A stretch of 8,524 nt of DNA from the NCBI GenBank assembly GCA_902773215.1, contig CACYDQ010000489.1:1-8524 (forward strand), in the 5' to 3' direction. This DNA comes from an uncultured Spirochaetaceae bacterium (GTDB taxonomy: Bacteria > Spirochaetota > Spirochaetia > Treponematales > Treponemataceae). The notes under the pieces were generated by a model. That model searched no databases, was not told the DNA's origin, and saw only the letters and a program-made list of their open reading frames with translations. This document shows positions 1 to 5,614 of the stretch, in pieces (position 1 is the first letter of the stretch; each line of letters opens with the position of its first letter). A program made the translations under genes and the position numbers.

Positions 1-603
1 ACAAACATCCTTAATAGTCAAGTCGGATGTGTCGATATAGCGGGCATCGGGGGCTTTTTTTAACGCGCCCTCGGCCTTCTTCCTGTCAGCCTCGTCCCGC
101 TTTATGATTGCGGCCTTGATTTCCTCGAGCGAAAGATTGCTCACCCCCTGGTCAAAGCGTCGCCTGGCCTGCACGTCCACGCTCGCGTCCAGGTAGAATT
201 TGTGCTCCGCCTGGGGAAAGACGACCGTCGTCATGTCCCTGCCCTCGCAGATGATGTCCAGCTTCCTCACGATTTCCCGCATCCTCGCGTTGACCAGATG
301 GCGGAGCGGTATAATAGAAGAAACTTTGGAGACCGCGGCGTCAACCCTGTCCTGATGGAGCAGGTCGTCCACGTCCTTCCCGTTCAGGATGAGGCGGGCG
401 TTCACATAGTCAAGCTTCTGCTTTTTGACGAAGGCCATGACCGCCCCCTCGTCGTCCAGGCTTATGCCCGCGTCAAGAAGGGCAAGTGTCAGTGCCCTGT
501 AAAAACTGCCGCTGTTAAGGTATGTAAGATTCAAATCCTTGGCCAGCTCGTGCGCCACCGTGCTCTTGCCGGTTCCTGCCGGCCCGTCTATCGCAACTAC
601 CAT
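1..603 (-). CDS. cmk: Cytidylate kinase (3' end cut by the window)
   Basis: Transfers phosphate from ATP to CMP or dCMP in the cytoplasm, supplying CDP/dCDP for RNA, DNA and phospholipid synthesis. The 201 visible residues begin MVVAIDGPAGTGKST, with the P-loop at 7-15. The NMP-binding signature NSGSFYRAL is at 30-38, where most family members have DTGxxYR (Asp changed to Asn at 30). EGRDMTTVVFP is at 120-130, and the lid region has KRDEADRKK at 167-175 followed by DARYIDTSD at 185-193. The family is usually about 220 residues, so only about 20 C-terminal residues are missing. The start is fixed by the P-loop position typical of Cmk. No Shine-Dalgarno sequence precedes it, and a promoter sits almost directly on the ATG. 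It lies 58 bases downstream of aroB on the same strand. Identification is firm from motifs; the D-to-N change is seen directly, and its effect is unknown. Confidence 0.95.
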   Translation of the reverse strand, partial: MVVAIDGPAGTGKSTVAHELAKDLNLTYLNSGSFYRALTLALLDAGISLDDEGAVMAFVKKQKLDYVNARLILNGKDVDDLLHQDRVDAAVSKVSSIIPLRHLVNARMREIVRKLDIICEGRDMTTVVFPQAEHKFYLDASVDVQARRRFDQGVSNLSLEEIKAAIIKRDEADRKKAEGALKKAPDARYIDTSDLTIKDVC

Positions 604-613
604 AATGCAGGCT

Positions 614-642
614 AGTATAAAGGAGAGGGGGTAAATATTCAA
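614..642 (-). promoter_or_regulatory. Sigma-70-type promoter for cmk
   Basis: Reading the minus strand, TTGAAT (637-642) is followed by exactly 17 bases and then TATACT (614-619). Both are close to the TTGACA/TATAAT consensus and the spacing is ideal. Transcription would start near 607, only about 4 bases before the cmk ATG at 603, predicting a leaderless or nearly leaderless mRNA. This fits the absence of a Shine-Dalgarno sequence. The boxes and spacing are seen in the sequence; activity is inferred. Confidence 0.6.
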
Positions 643-659
643 TACGGGGTATTGCCCCC
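641..659. repeat. Overlapping small inverted repeats between aroB and cmk
   Basis: Two short palindromes overlap here: AATAC-GGG-GTATT (641-653) and GGGG-TATTG-CCCC (646-658). They cannot form together. The first overlaps the -35 box of the cmk promoter. The second lies just past the aroB stop and could act as a weak terminator or RNA-stabilising hairpin for the recQ-aroB message, although no U-tract follows directly. An operator role is possible. Stems are only 4-5 bp, so chance is not excluded. Confidence 0.3.
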
Positions 660-661
660 TT

Positions 662-1789
662 TCATCCCCCTAGGACGGAGAGGATAGCCTCGTCGGGAGC
701 CTCCGCGATGAAGGTGTCGCAGTAGTAGTGCTGCATGATAACGCGGACGGTGGATGTGGAGATGTTCTTCTTGTCCTTCTTCATCGCCTCGAGCAACTTT
801 TTGGGGGCATCCTCCGCATCGCGCAGGGCCGCCGGGAGCGGCTCCGTGTCGTAGCCGAACGCGGAAAGGATTCCCTTGCCCTCGTCGCGGAAGAGAGACG
901 AGGAGAATCCCAGCGAGCAGGACAGGTCCAGGGCCCGCCCCATGCCCCAGGCGACGGCCTCACCGTGGGTCACGGTTCCCAGACCGGCGACGCTCTCAAG
1001 CGCGTGTCCGAAGCTATGCCCCAGGTTCAGGAACGCCCGCTCCCCCTTCTCCTTGAAGTCCCGGTGGACGATCTCTGCCTTGGCGGAAGAGCACTCGCAG
1101 ATGATGCGGAAGAGCGCGTCAGGGTCCCGGGCCATCACCGCGTCCTTCTTCTCCCGCATGAAGTCGAGCAGCTCGCGCGAGAAAAGGAATGCCGTCTTTA
1201 TGGCCTCGCCAAGGCCGGAGACGAACTCCCGCCCGCTCAGGCTCCGCGCGAAGGAGGGCCAGATGTTCACATGGCTTGCAGGGTAGAATGCCCCTATCAT
1301 GTTCTTGTAGCTGTCAAAGTCGCAGCCAGTCTTGCCGCCGATTGCCGCGTCCACGTCCGCAAGGAGGGTCGTCGGGACGAACTCCGCCCTGACCCCCCGC
1401 TTGAAAATCGAAGCGGCGAATCCCGTCATGTCGGTGATGACCCCGCCCCCTATGCCGACAAAGACGGCTGACCGGGTGAAGTTGTGCTCCAGCGCGGCCT
1501 TGACGATGGCGAGGACGCTGTCAATCGTCTTGTAGGCTTCCCCTGCCCCCAGCACGATGAGGGCATCGTTCTTTTCCGGGGAATTCCTGAGCCTGTCGAT
1601 GAACGGCGAGACGGCGGGCAGGGCCGCGACTGTCTCGTCGGTGACAAAAAGGCGGCAGAGGCCCTCGTCCTTCTTGCCGGAGTAAAGCGCGGCAAGATCC
1701 GGCTCGCCGGTAAAAAAACGTATATCCGTCTTGGAAAAGCCGGATCCCTCGGGAAAGTAAAGCTCCGTCGTCTTCATGGGAGAAAGCAT
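662..1789 (-). CDS. aroB: 3-dehydroquinate synthase
   Basis: Second step of the shikimate pathway: converts DAHP to 3-dehydroquinate using NAD+ and a divalent metal, in the cytoplasm. The 375 residues match the normal family length. Visible motifs in order: the NAD-binding glycine loop GIGGGVITDMTGF (112-124), PTTLLADVDAAIGGKTG (139-155) with the substrate-contacting TT and GGKT, GLGEAIKTA (192-200), LNLGHSFGHALE (254-265), HGEAVAWGM (275-283) and MKKDKK (336-341). The expected metal ligands are present as E195, H258 and H275, so the enzyme looks intact. The ATG at 1789 lies 4 bases after the recQ stop, which suggests translational coupling; an in-frame ATG at 1777 is an alternative but also lacks a clear Shine-Dalgarno sequence. 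Presence of the gene implies aromatic amino acid biosynthesis in the host, with no other aro genes in view. Confidence 0.96.
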   Translation of the reverse strand: MLSPMKTTELYFPEGSGFSKTDIRFFTGEPDLAALYSGKKDEGLCRLFVTDETVAALPAVSPFIDRLRNSPEKNDALIVLGAGEAYKTIDSVLAIVKAALEHNFTRSAVFVGIGGGVITDMTGFAASIFKRGVRAEFVPTTLLADVDAAIGGKTGCDFDSYKNMIGAFYPASHVNIWPSFARSLSGREFVSGLGEAIKTAFLFSRELLDFMREKKDAVMARDPDALFRIICECSSAKAEIVHRDFKEKGERAFLNLGHSFGHALESVAGLGTVTHGEAVAWGMGRALDLSCSLGFSSSLFRDEGKGILSAFGYDTEPLPAALRDAEDAPKKLLEAMKKDKKNISTSTVRVIMQHYYCDTFIAEAPDEAILSVLGG

Positions 1790-1793
1790 GAGC

Positions 1794-3302
1794 TCATTCT
1801 AACAGCTTTCGCGGGCCTTTGCAATCGGCAACCCGGCCTTTCCAAGGAAATCGGCACTGGCGTATGCGCCCCTCCGCCTCAAGAGAGTCCAGAACCTGCT
1901 CCACGTCGCTGTGCTCCCAGACATTGACATGAAGGAGGAGGAGCCAGGCCCGGTTGTACTGCCGTATCAGCTCCGACGAGAGGGAGTCGCGGTCATAGAG
2001 CTTCCTGTGCTTCCTGATGAACGAGAGGGCAAGAGCCCCGTCCTCAGCGACAGGGGATTCTCCCCCTCCCCTGTCGCAGACATCGCAGCCGGAGCATACG
2101 GTCATCGTGCAGCCGAGCGCCTCGAGCAGCATTTGCCTCCTGCATGCCCCGGCGCGGGCGTAGCGGAGCATCCTGCCCTCCCGGCTGTCCGGGGCATAGC
2201 CCGCAAACTTCCTGCTGTCGTTCGGTGACCAGAGCAGGATGGCGGACGAGGCCTTCCCGTCCCTCCCCGCCCGGCCCGACTCCTGCATGTACTCCTCCAC
2301 CGTGGCAGGGCTTTCCAGGTGCACAATCGTCCGCACGTCCCTCTTGTCCACGCCCATGCCGTAGGCGCAGGTCGCGCAGAGCATGCCGCCGTCCGACGAG
2401 AAGAACCAGTCCTCCACCGCCTTCCGCTCCTCCTTCTCCATGCCCGCATGGTAGAAGCGGACGGCCTCCCTCCCGTGCAGGGCGGCAAGCTCCTTTGCCA
2501 TGTCCTCCGCTTTGTACCTGGTGCCGCAGAAGACAATCATCGGCCGGGGGCAGATGGCGGACAGGCGGAGGGCCTCCTTCCGCTTGTTCAGGCAGTTCGT
2601 CACCGAGTAACGGATATTCGGCCTGTCCGCGTCCCCGCGTATGACGTATGCTTCCCCGCCGAAGAGCACTTCCTGTATGCGCTCAAGGACCGGCTCCGAC
2701 GCGGTGGCGGTGAATGCCGTCGCGACCCGGGGACGGAGCGTGTCAATCACCCTGCCGAGCTCCAGGTATGCCGGGCGGAAGCTGTCGCCCCAGTCGCCCA
2801 CGCAGTGCGCCTCGTCCACGGCGACATGGGCAATCCCGGAGGAGGCGAGCCGGGTCAGGACTTCCTTTCCCCGCAGGGTCTCAGGGTTCGTGATGATGAC
2901 GCGGGCTGTCCCGTCCGCAATCCGCCGCAGTTCCCTCTCCCTCGCCTCCCTGCCCTGCCCGCCTGTGAGGACGGCGCAGGGAATGCCCGCCGCATCGAGC
3001 TTGCGCTTCTGGTCGGCCATAAGCGAGAGCAGGGGGTAGACCACCAGCGTGGGCCCGTCCAGCAGCAGGGCGGGGACAAGAAAGCAGAAGGACTTGCCCG
3101 CCCCCGTCGGGAGCAGGACAATCTGCCGGGCAAAAGCCGGAGTCTCCCCGTCGTCCCCGCCGCCAGCAATCCGCGCCGCATCGAGGATGTTCGCTATGAC
3201 CAGCCGCTGCATGGGGTAAAGGTAGCGGATGCCGAACGCCGAGGCCGCAGCCCGGCTCACGATGTCGTCCCCGAAGACCGGGGCGTTCTCTTTGTGTTCC
3301 AT
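1794..3302 (-). CDS. recQ: RecQ-family ATP-dependent DNA helicase, short form without HRDC
   Basis: 3'-5' DNA helicase of superfamily 2, acting in recombination and stalled-fork repair. In the 502 residues I see the Q/motif 0 region near YLYPMQRLVI (28-37), Walker A LPTGAGKS (64-71), Walker B DEAH (163-166), motif III TATA (198-201) and motif VI QESGRAGRDG (340-349). The zinc-binding cysteines are C387, C403, C406 and C409, with spacing nearly the same as in E. coli RecQ. The remaining ~90 residues hold a short winged-helix-like stretch (VEQVLDSLEAEGRI, 467-480). E. coli RecQ is about 610 residues, so the C-terminal HRDC domain is absent. A glycine/acidic insert (47-53) lies before Walker A. 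No Shine-Dalgarno sequence precedes the ATG. A weak -10-like TACACT (3307-3312) sits 4 bases upstream but has no well-spaced -35. recQ leads directly into aroB. Confidence 0.93.
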   Translation of the reverse strand: MEHKENAPVFGDDIVSRAAASAFGIRYLYPMQRLVIANILDAARIAGGGDDGETPAFARQIVLLPTGAGKSFCFLVPALLLDGPTLVVYPLLSLMADQKRKLDAAGIPCAVLTGGQGREARERELRRIADGTARVIITNPETLRGKEVLTRLASSGIAHVAVDEAHCVGDWGDSFRPAYLELGRVIDTLRPRVATAFTATASEPVLERIQEVLFGGEAYVIRGDADRPNIRYSVTNCLNKRKEALRLSAICPRPMIVFCGTRYKAEDMAKELAALHGREAVRFYHAGMEKEERKAVEDWFFSSDGGMLCATCAYGMGVDKRDVRTIVHLESPATVEEYMQESGRAGRDGKASSAILLWSPNDSRKFAGYAPDSREGRMLRYARAGACRRQMLLEALGCTMTVCSGCDVCDRGGGESPVAEDGALALSFIRKHRKLYDRDSLSSELIRQYNRAWLLLLHVNVWEHSDVEQVLDSLEAEGRIRQCRFPWKGRVADCKGPRKLLE

Positions 3303-3345
3303 GACTAGTGTATCTGCACGCAGGTGAAAAAAACTGCAAGTTAAC

Positions 3346-3380
3346 CGGGGAACAGTTTTCTGCCCCGCCCTGACGGGCAG
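3346..3380. repeat. Two mutually exclusive hairpins in the recQ/lapA-like divergent intergenic region
   Basis: Hairpin A pairs CGGGG plus CAG (3346-3350, 3353-3355) with CTGCCCCG (3360-3367) around a TTTT loop, with a 2-base AA bulge. Hairpin B pairs CTGCCC (3360-3365) with GGGCAG (3375-3380). Both use 3360-3365, so only one can form. Hairpin B directly abuts the -35 box of the plus-strand promoter and is followed by TTGTCTTTTT. Possible roles: operator for the divergent promoters, a recQ leader structure, or an antisense-blocking terminator. The pairing is seen; the role is open. Confidence 0.4.
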
Positions 3381-3409
3381 TTGTCTTTTTCATCTTCCTG
3401 CTGTATAAT
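3381..3409 (+). promoter_or_regulatory. Strong sigma-70-type promoter of the envelope gene cluster
   Basis: TTGTCT (3381-3386), 17 bases, then a perfect TATAAT (3404-3409). Start of transcription is expected near 3416, giving a leader of about 30 bases that contains a good Shine-Dalgarno sequence (AGGGGGAG, 3436-3443) before the ATG at 3446. This is the best promoter in the window and probably drives all four envelope genes as far as the terminator at 8411-8450. Confidence 0.75.
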
Positions 3410-3445
3410 ACAGGCAACTATAAAAATGCTTGCCAAGGGGGAGCT

Positions 3446-3874
3446 ATGCCTTTAAAGTTAATAGGCTCGTTGATTGTCGCCGCGATTGCGGCCCTTTTTA
3501 CCGGTTACAACCTGGACAATAAATGCGATGTCTGGATTTTCCATACCTTTGAGCAGGTTCCCGTCGCACTGACGATAATTGTGTCCCTGATGGCAGGAGT
3601 CCTCATCACCCTCCCGTTCACGATGGGCAAGAATGCCCCCCGCAAACCCACGGAGAAGGACATGGCCCTGCTCCGGAAAGCCCAGAGAAAGGAAGCCAGG
3701 CAGAAACTCAAGGAGGAGAAGAAAGCCGCAAAGGAGGCCAGGCAGGCCGAGAAAGCAGCCCAAGACGCCCAGAAAAAGGCAGAAAAGGAGAAAGCTTCCG
3801 AAGAACCATTCCCCGCCGTACCCCCCGCACAGTCAACGACGGTGGAATACAAGGACTCAACTCTGGGTGATTGA
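3446..3874 (+). CDS. LapA-like (DUF1049-type) membrane protein with charged coiled-coil tail
   Basis: A 142-residue inner-membrane protein. There are two hydrophobic helices (about 4-20 and 38-58) joined by a short loop containing NLDNKCDVWIFHTFEQVP. This layout, with an N..vdv.ff loop and a second helix ending in AGVLITLPF, resembles the LapA/DUF1049 family, whose E. coli member helps lipopolysaccharide assembly. After the second helix a long, highly charged Lys/Glu/Ala segment (66-118) is predicted to form a cytoplasmic coiled coil, ending in a short Pro-rich tail. The start has a strong Shine-Dalgarno sequence (3436-3443). It is the first gene of the cluster, 76 bases before the TPR-SPOR gene. 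The family assignment rests on topology and a short motif and is moderate. The membrane and coiled-coil reading is firmer. A role in lipopolysaccharide is doubtful if the host is a treponeme. Confidence 0.65.
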   Translation: MPLKLIGSLIVAAIAALFTGYNLDNKCDVWIFHTFEQVPVALTIIVSLMAGVLITLPFTMGKNAPRKPTEKDMALLRKAQRKEARQKLKEEKKAAKEARQAEKAAQDAQKKAEKEKASEEPFPAVPPAQSTTVEYKDSTLGD

Positions 3875-3899
3875 CCCCCGCTGATATTAACCCTACCAT
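3871..3899 (+). promoter_or_regulatory. Possible internal promoter before the TPR-SPOR gene
   Basis: TTGACC (3871-3876), overlapping the stop codon of the preceding gene, is followed after 17 bases by TACCAT (3894-3899). The -35 box matches consensus at 5 of 6 positions, the -10 at 4 of 6. Transcription would start near 3906, about 45 bases before the ATG at 3951. It is a candidate only; readthrough from 3381 could serve the gene as well. Confidence 0.35.
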
Positions 3900-3927
3900 C
3901 CAAGATGCCGACAATATAGCAGGCGGA

Positions 3928-3946
3928 CTTTATCCGGCTTTATCCG
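3928..3946 (+). repeat. Tandem 9-base direct repeat just upstream of the TPR-SPOR start
   Basis: CTTTATCCG occurs twice (3928-3936 and 3938-3946), separated by one G, giving a period of 10 bases (about one helical turn). The second copy ends 4 bases before the ATG at 3951 and occupies the place where a Shine-Dalgarno sequence would be expected; none is present. It could be a regulator-binding site or a small RNA target, or it could be coincidence. Confidence 0.45.
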
Positions 3947-3950
3947 TAGT

Positions 3951-5036
3951 ATGAAAAAGATTCTGCGCTTCCTGCTGATTGTTGTCCTTCTTTCCTCCCC
4001 CCGCATGCCGCTGCACGCGGCATCTGCCGATGAGGGGGAAAAGTCTGCCTTGACGCTCCGTGCCAATGCCCTCCAGAAAGAGAATGTCAGGGAAAGCCTG
4101 AAATACCTGACAAGCCACCTGCACCTTGCCAAAAATGACATCGAGAAGAGATCTGTCCTCTATTATACTGCCTGTTTGCAGGAAACGCTCGGGCAGTTCG
4201 TCGCCGCGGCATCCTCATACGCTCAGGCGGCCGCCATAGAAGCAGACAATGCCCAGGGAATGCCCGCAGCAAGCAATGCCGAGCTGTACCTCTACGCCGC
4301 CCGCTCCAGCCTGGAAGCCTGCGACTTTCAGGGGGCAGACTCATATCTGGACACAGCACCGGTCAATTCCTCCACGGACGAGAGGCTTATCGCACAGAAA
4401 AGGCTTCTTTCCGCATGGAGCGCGCTCTGCAAGGCAGGGGACTACAAGGAAGCCAAGGGTGTCGTTGCGAACTTAGAGGAATTCGAGCAGAACCCAAGCC
4501 TCAAGGACATCCGCTGCGAGGTCCTCTTCACTCTCTGGTATATCACGGATGACAGCAAGTGGAGCGAGATGCTCACGAAGGACTACCCCCACAGCCCGGA
4601 AGCTTCCATCGCAGGCGGGAACGGGGTCGTCATGGCGATGCCTTTCTGGTACTTCATGCCCCGAGCAGCCCTCTATGACAACGACGGAACTCCCGGGACC
4701 TCCGTGGCCGAAAAGCAGGAAAGCTCTCCGGCCCAGGCAAAAGTCCCGGAACCGGCTCCGGCAAGCAAGCAGGCTGCCCCCATAAGCAACACCGCGTCAA
4801 GGGAGAGCCCCAAACCCTCGTCCGTCCGGGAACAGATAGGATTTTTCCGCGAGAAGGAGAACGCCCAGAAGCTTATCGAGCGGGCGGCGACAAGCGGTTT
4901 CTCCGCCTACTATTACACCGAGACCCGGCCGTCAGGAATCGAGTATTATGTCGTCGTCGTCGATGAGGATGAGGGGGGCAGCATGGGGAAAAAGTTACGT
5001 AACGCGGGCTTCGATTGTTATCCTATAAAAGATTGA
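3951..5036 (+). CDS. Exported TPR-like protein with C-terminal SPOR domain
   Basis: Predicted periplasmic or envelope protein of 361 residues. A Sec signal peptide spans 1-26 (MKK start, hydrophobic core 4-16, likely cleavage after ASA at 24-26); there is no lipobox cysteine. Residues 27-240 are helical and resemble TPR or TPR-like pairs; the phrase DYPHSPEAS (211-219) is typical of YfiO/CpoB-type periplasmic TPR proteins. A Pro/Ala/Ser/Lys linker (245-292) leads to a SPOR domain (293-361) beginning REQIGFFREKENAQKLIERA and ending YPIKD. SPOR domains bind peptidoglycan glycan strands lacking stem peptides, so location at division sites is expected. No Shine-Dalgarno sequence is visible before the ATG; the direct repeat lies there instead. 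The next gene starts 40 bases later. The domain reading is good; the precise function is unknown. Confidence 0.85.
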   Translation: MKKILRFLLIVVLLSSPRMPLHAASADEGEKSALTLRANALQKENVRESLKYLTSHLHLAKNDIEKRSVLYYTACLQETLGQFVAAASSYAQAAAIEADNAQGMPAASNAELYLYAARSSLEACDFQGADSYLDTAPVNSSTDERLIAQKRLLSAWSALCKAGDYKEAKGVVANLEEFEQNPSLKDIRCEVLFTLWYITDDSKWSEMLTKDYPHSPEASIAGGNGVVMAMPFWYFMPRAALYDNDGTPGTSVAEKQESSPAQAKVPEPAPASKQAAPISNTASRESPKPSSVREQIGFFREKENAQKLIERAATSGFSAYYYTETRPSGIEYYVVVVDEDEGGSMGKKLRNAGFDCYPIKD

Positions 5037-5062
5037 CTTTTTGTTGCCGATTAACTTATAGA
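5034..5062 (+). promoter_or_regulatory. Weak promoter-like match before the 175-aa exported protein
   Basis: TTGACT (5034-5039, overlapping the upstream stop codon), 17 bases, then TATAGA (5057-5062). The spacing is ideal, but a transcript starting near 5069 would exclude the good Shine-Dalgarno sequence AAAGGGG (5062-5068) of the gene. The match is therefore either incidental or used together with readthrough. Confidence 0.25.
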
Positions 5063-5076
5063 AAGGGGATATCGTT

Positions 5077-5604
5077 ATGACAAGACTTTGCTGGAATAAA
5101 TTCATCTGCGCATCCGTTTTTCTGGCTGCCACCGCGCTTTTCTCGGCCTCGGCCTCCGCCATCTCCTTTCAGATAGTCCAGCATGATGCGGCGCAGGACA
5201 AAATCCGTGCCGCATCCACCGTGATGGAAGGAGTTTTCTTCGATTACTTTTTTGATTCCGGACATATAGCGACGAACATCCCGACGACAGTCTCCTCCGG
5301 AGAGGCGGAGGATGATGACATTTTCTATGGCTCACTTGCAGACTCCCGGACAGGTTTGTGCAATTACCTGATACTGGTGTTCGTCGACTATGACGGCAAT
5401 GGCTCCACCAACCCAGATGCGGTGTTCCTCAGCAATATAAAATCTGTCAGCTGGATTATCTATGACACCGCAAACGAGCATATAATCGGGAAAGGGGAAC
5501 GTGCCGTCGGAAACGTGCCCGCAAAGAACAACAATGTCATGGGAGTCAAGAGCTTCACCAAGAATCTCGCGGCTGACATCAACTCCGCAGTGAAGAAGAG
5601 ATAA
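5077..5604 (+). CDS. Exported protein of unknown function (175 aa)
   Basis: I do not recognise the family. A clear Sec signal peptide ends at ASASA (24-28), giving a mature periplasmic protein of about 147 residues. The mature part opens ISFQIVQHD and carries a helix-like stretch VMEGVFFDYFFDSGHIATN, then an acidic loop EAEDDD. A hydrophobic strand CNYLILVFVDYDGNG follows, with an Asp/Asn-rich turn (DYDGNGSTNPD) that recalls a calcium loop but is not a full EF-hand. Next come strand-like IKSVSWIIYD and an amphipathic C-terminal helix ending AVKKR. The alternating pattern vaguely recalls alpha/beta envelope accessory proteins such as LpoB or GNA1162, but this is speculation. The start is supported by AAAGGGG (5062-5068), 8 bases from the ATG. 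It sits 10 bases before the RlpA-like gene and is very likely co-transcribed, so it may be its partner. Confidence 0.8.
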   Translation: MTRLCWNKFICASVFLAATALFSASASAISFQIVQHDAAQDKIRAASTVMEGVFFDYFFDSGHIATNIPTTVSSGEAEDDDIFYGSLADSRTGLCNYLILVFVDYDGNGSTNPDAVFLSNIKSVSWIIYDTANEHIIGKGERAVGNVPAKNNNVMGVKSFTKNLAADINSAVKKR

Positions 5605-5607
5605 AGG
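5603..5607 (+). promoter_or_regulatory. Ribosome binding site that decides the start of the RlpA-like gene
   Basis: AAAGG overlaps the TAA stop of the upstream gene and lies 7 bases before the ATG at 5615. The in-frame TTG at 5609 would be only 1 base away, too close for initiation. The ATG at 5615, giving MKKIIGISF and a normal signal peptide, is therefore preferred. Confidence 0.7.
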
Positions 5608-5614
5608 TTTGAGT

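Noticed and set aside
202..615. 137-codon open frame on the plus strand at the left edge
   Set aside because: Antisense to cmk, whose motifs are unambiguous. The plus-strand AAGGAG at 620-625 lies downstream of this frame's end and serves no gene.
728..1471. 247-codon open frame on the plus strand opposite aroB
   Set aside because: Antisense shadow of a well-supported aroB; Arg/Gly/Leu-rich composition without any recognisable motif.
2319..3308. 329-codon open frame on the plus strand opposite recQ
   Set aside because: It is antisense to a gene with a full set of helicase motifs; the translation shows no domain or plausible start signal and is explained by high GC content.
3865..3877. GGGT/ACCC hairpin across the stop codon of the LapA-like gene
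   Set aside because: The stem is only 4 bp with no T-run after it, too weak to call a terminator.
4994..5003. Perfect 10-base palindrome GTTACGTAAC
   Set aside because: Lies inside the SPOR coding region of the TPR-SPOR gene, occurs once, and fits normal codons; no evidence for a binding site.
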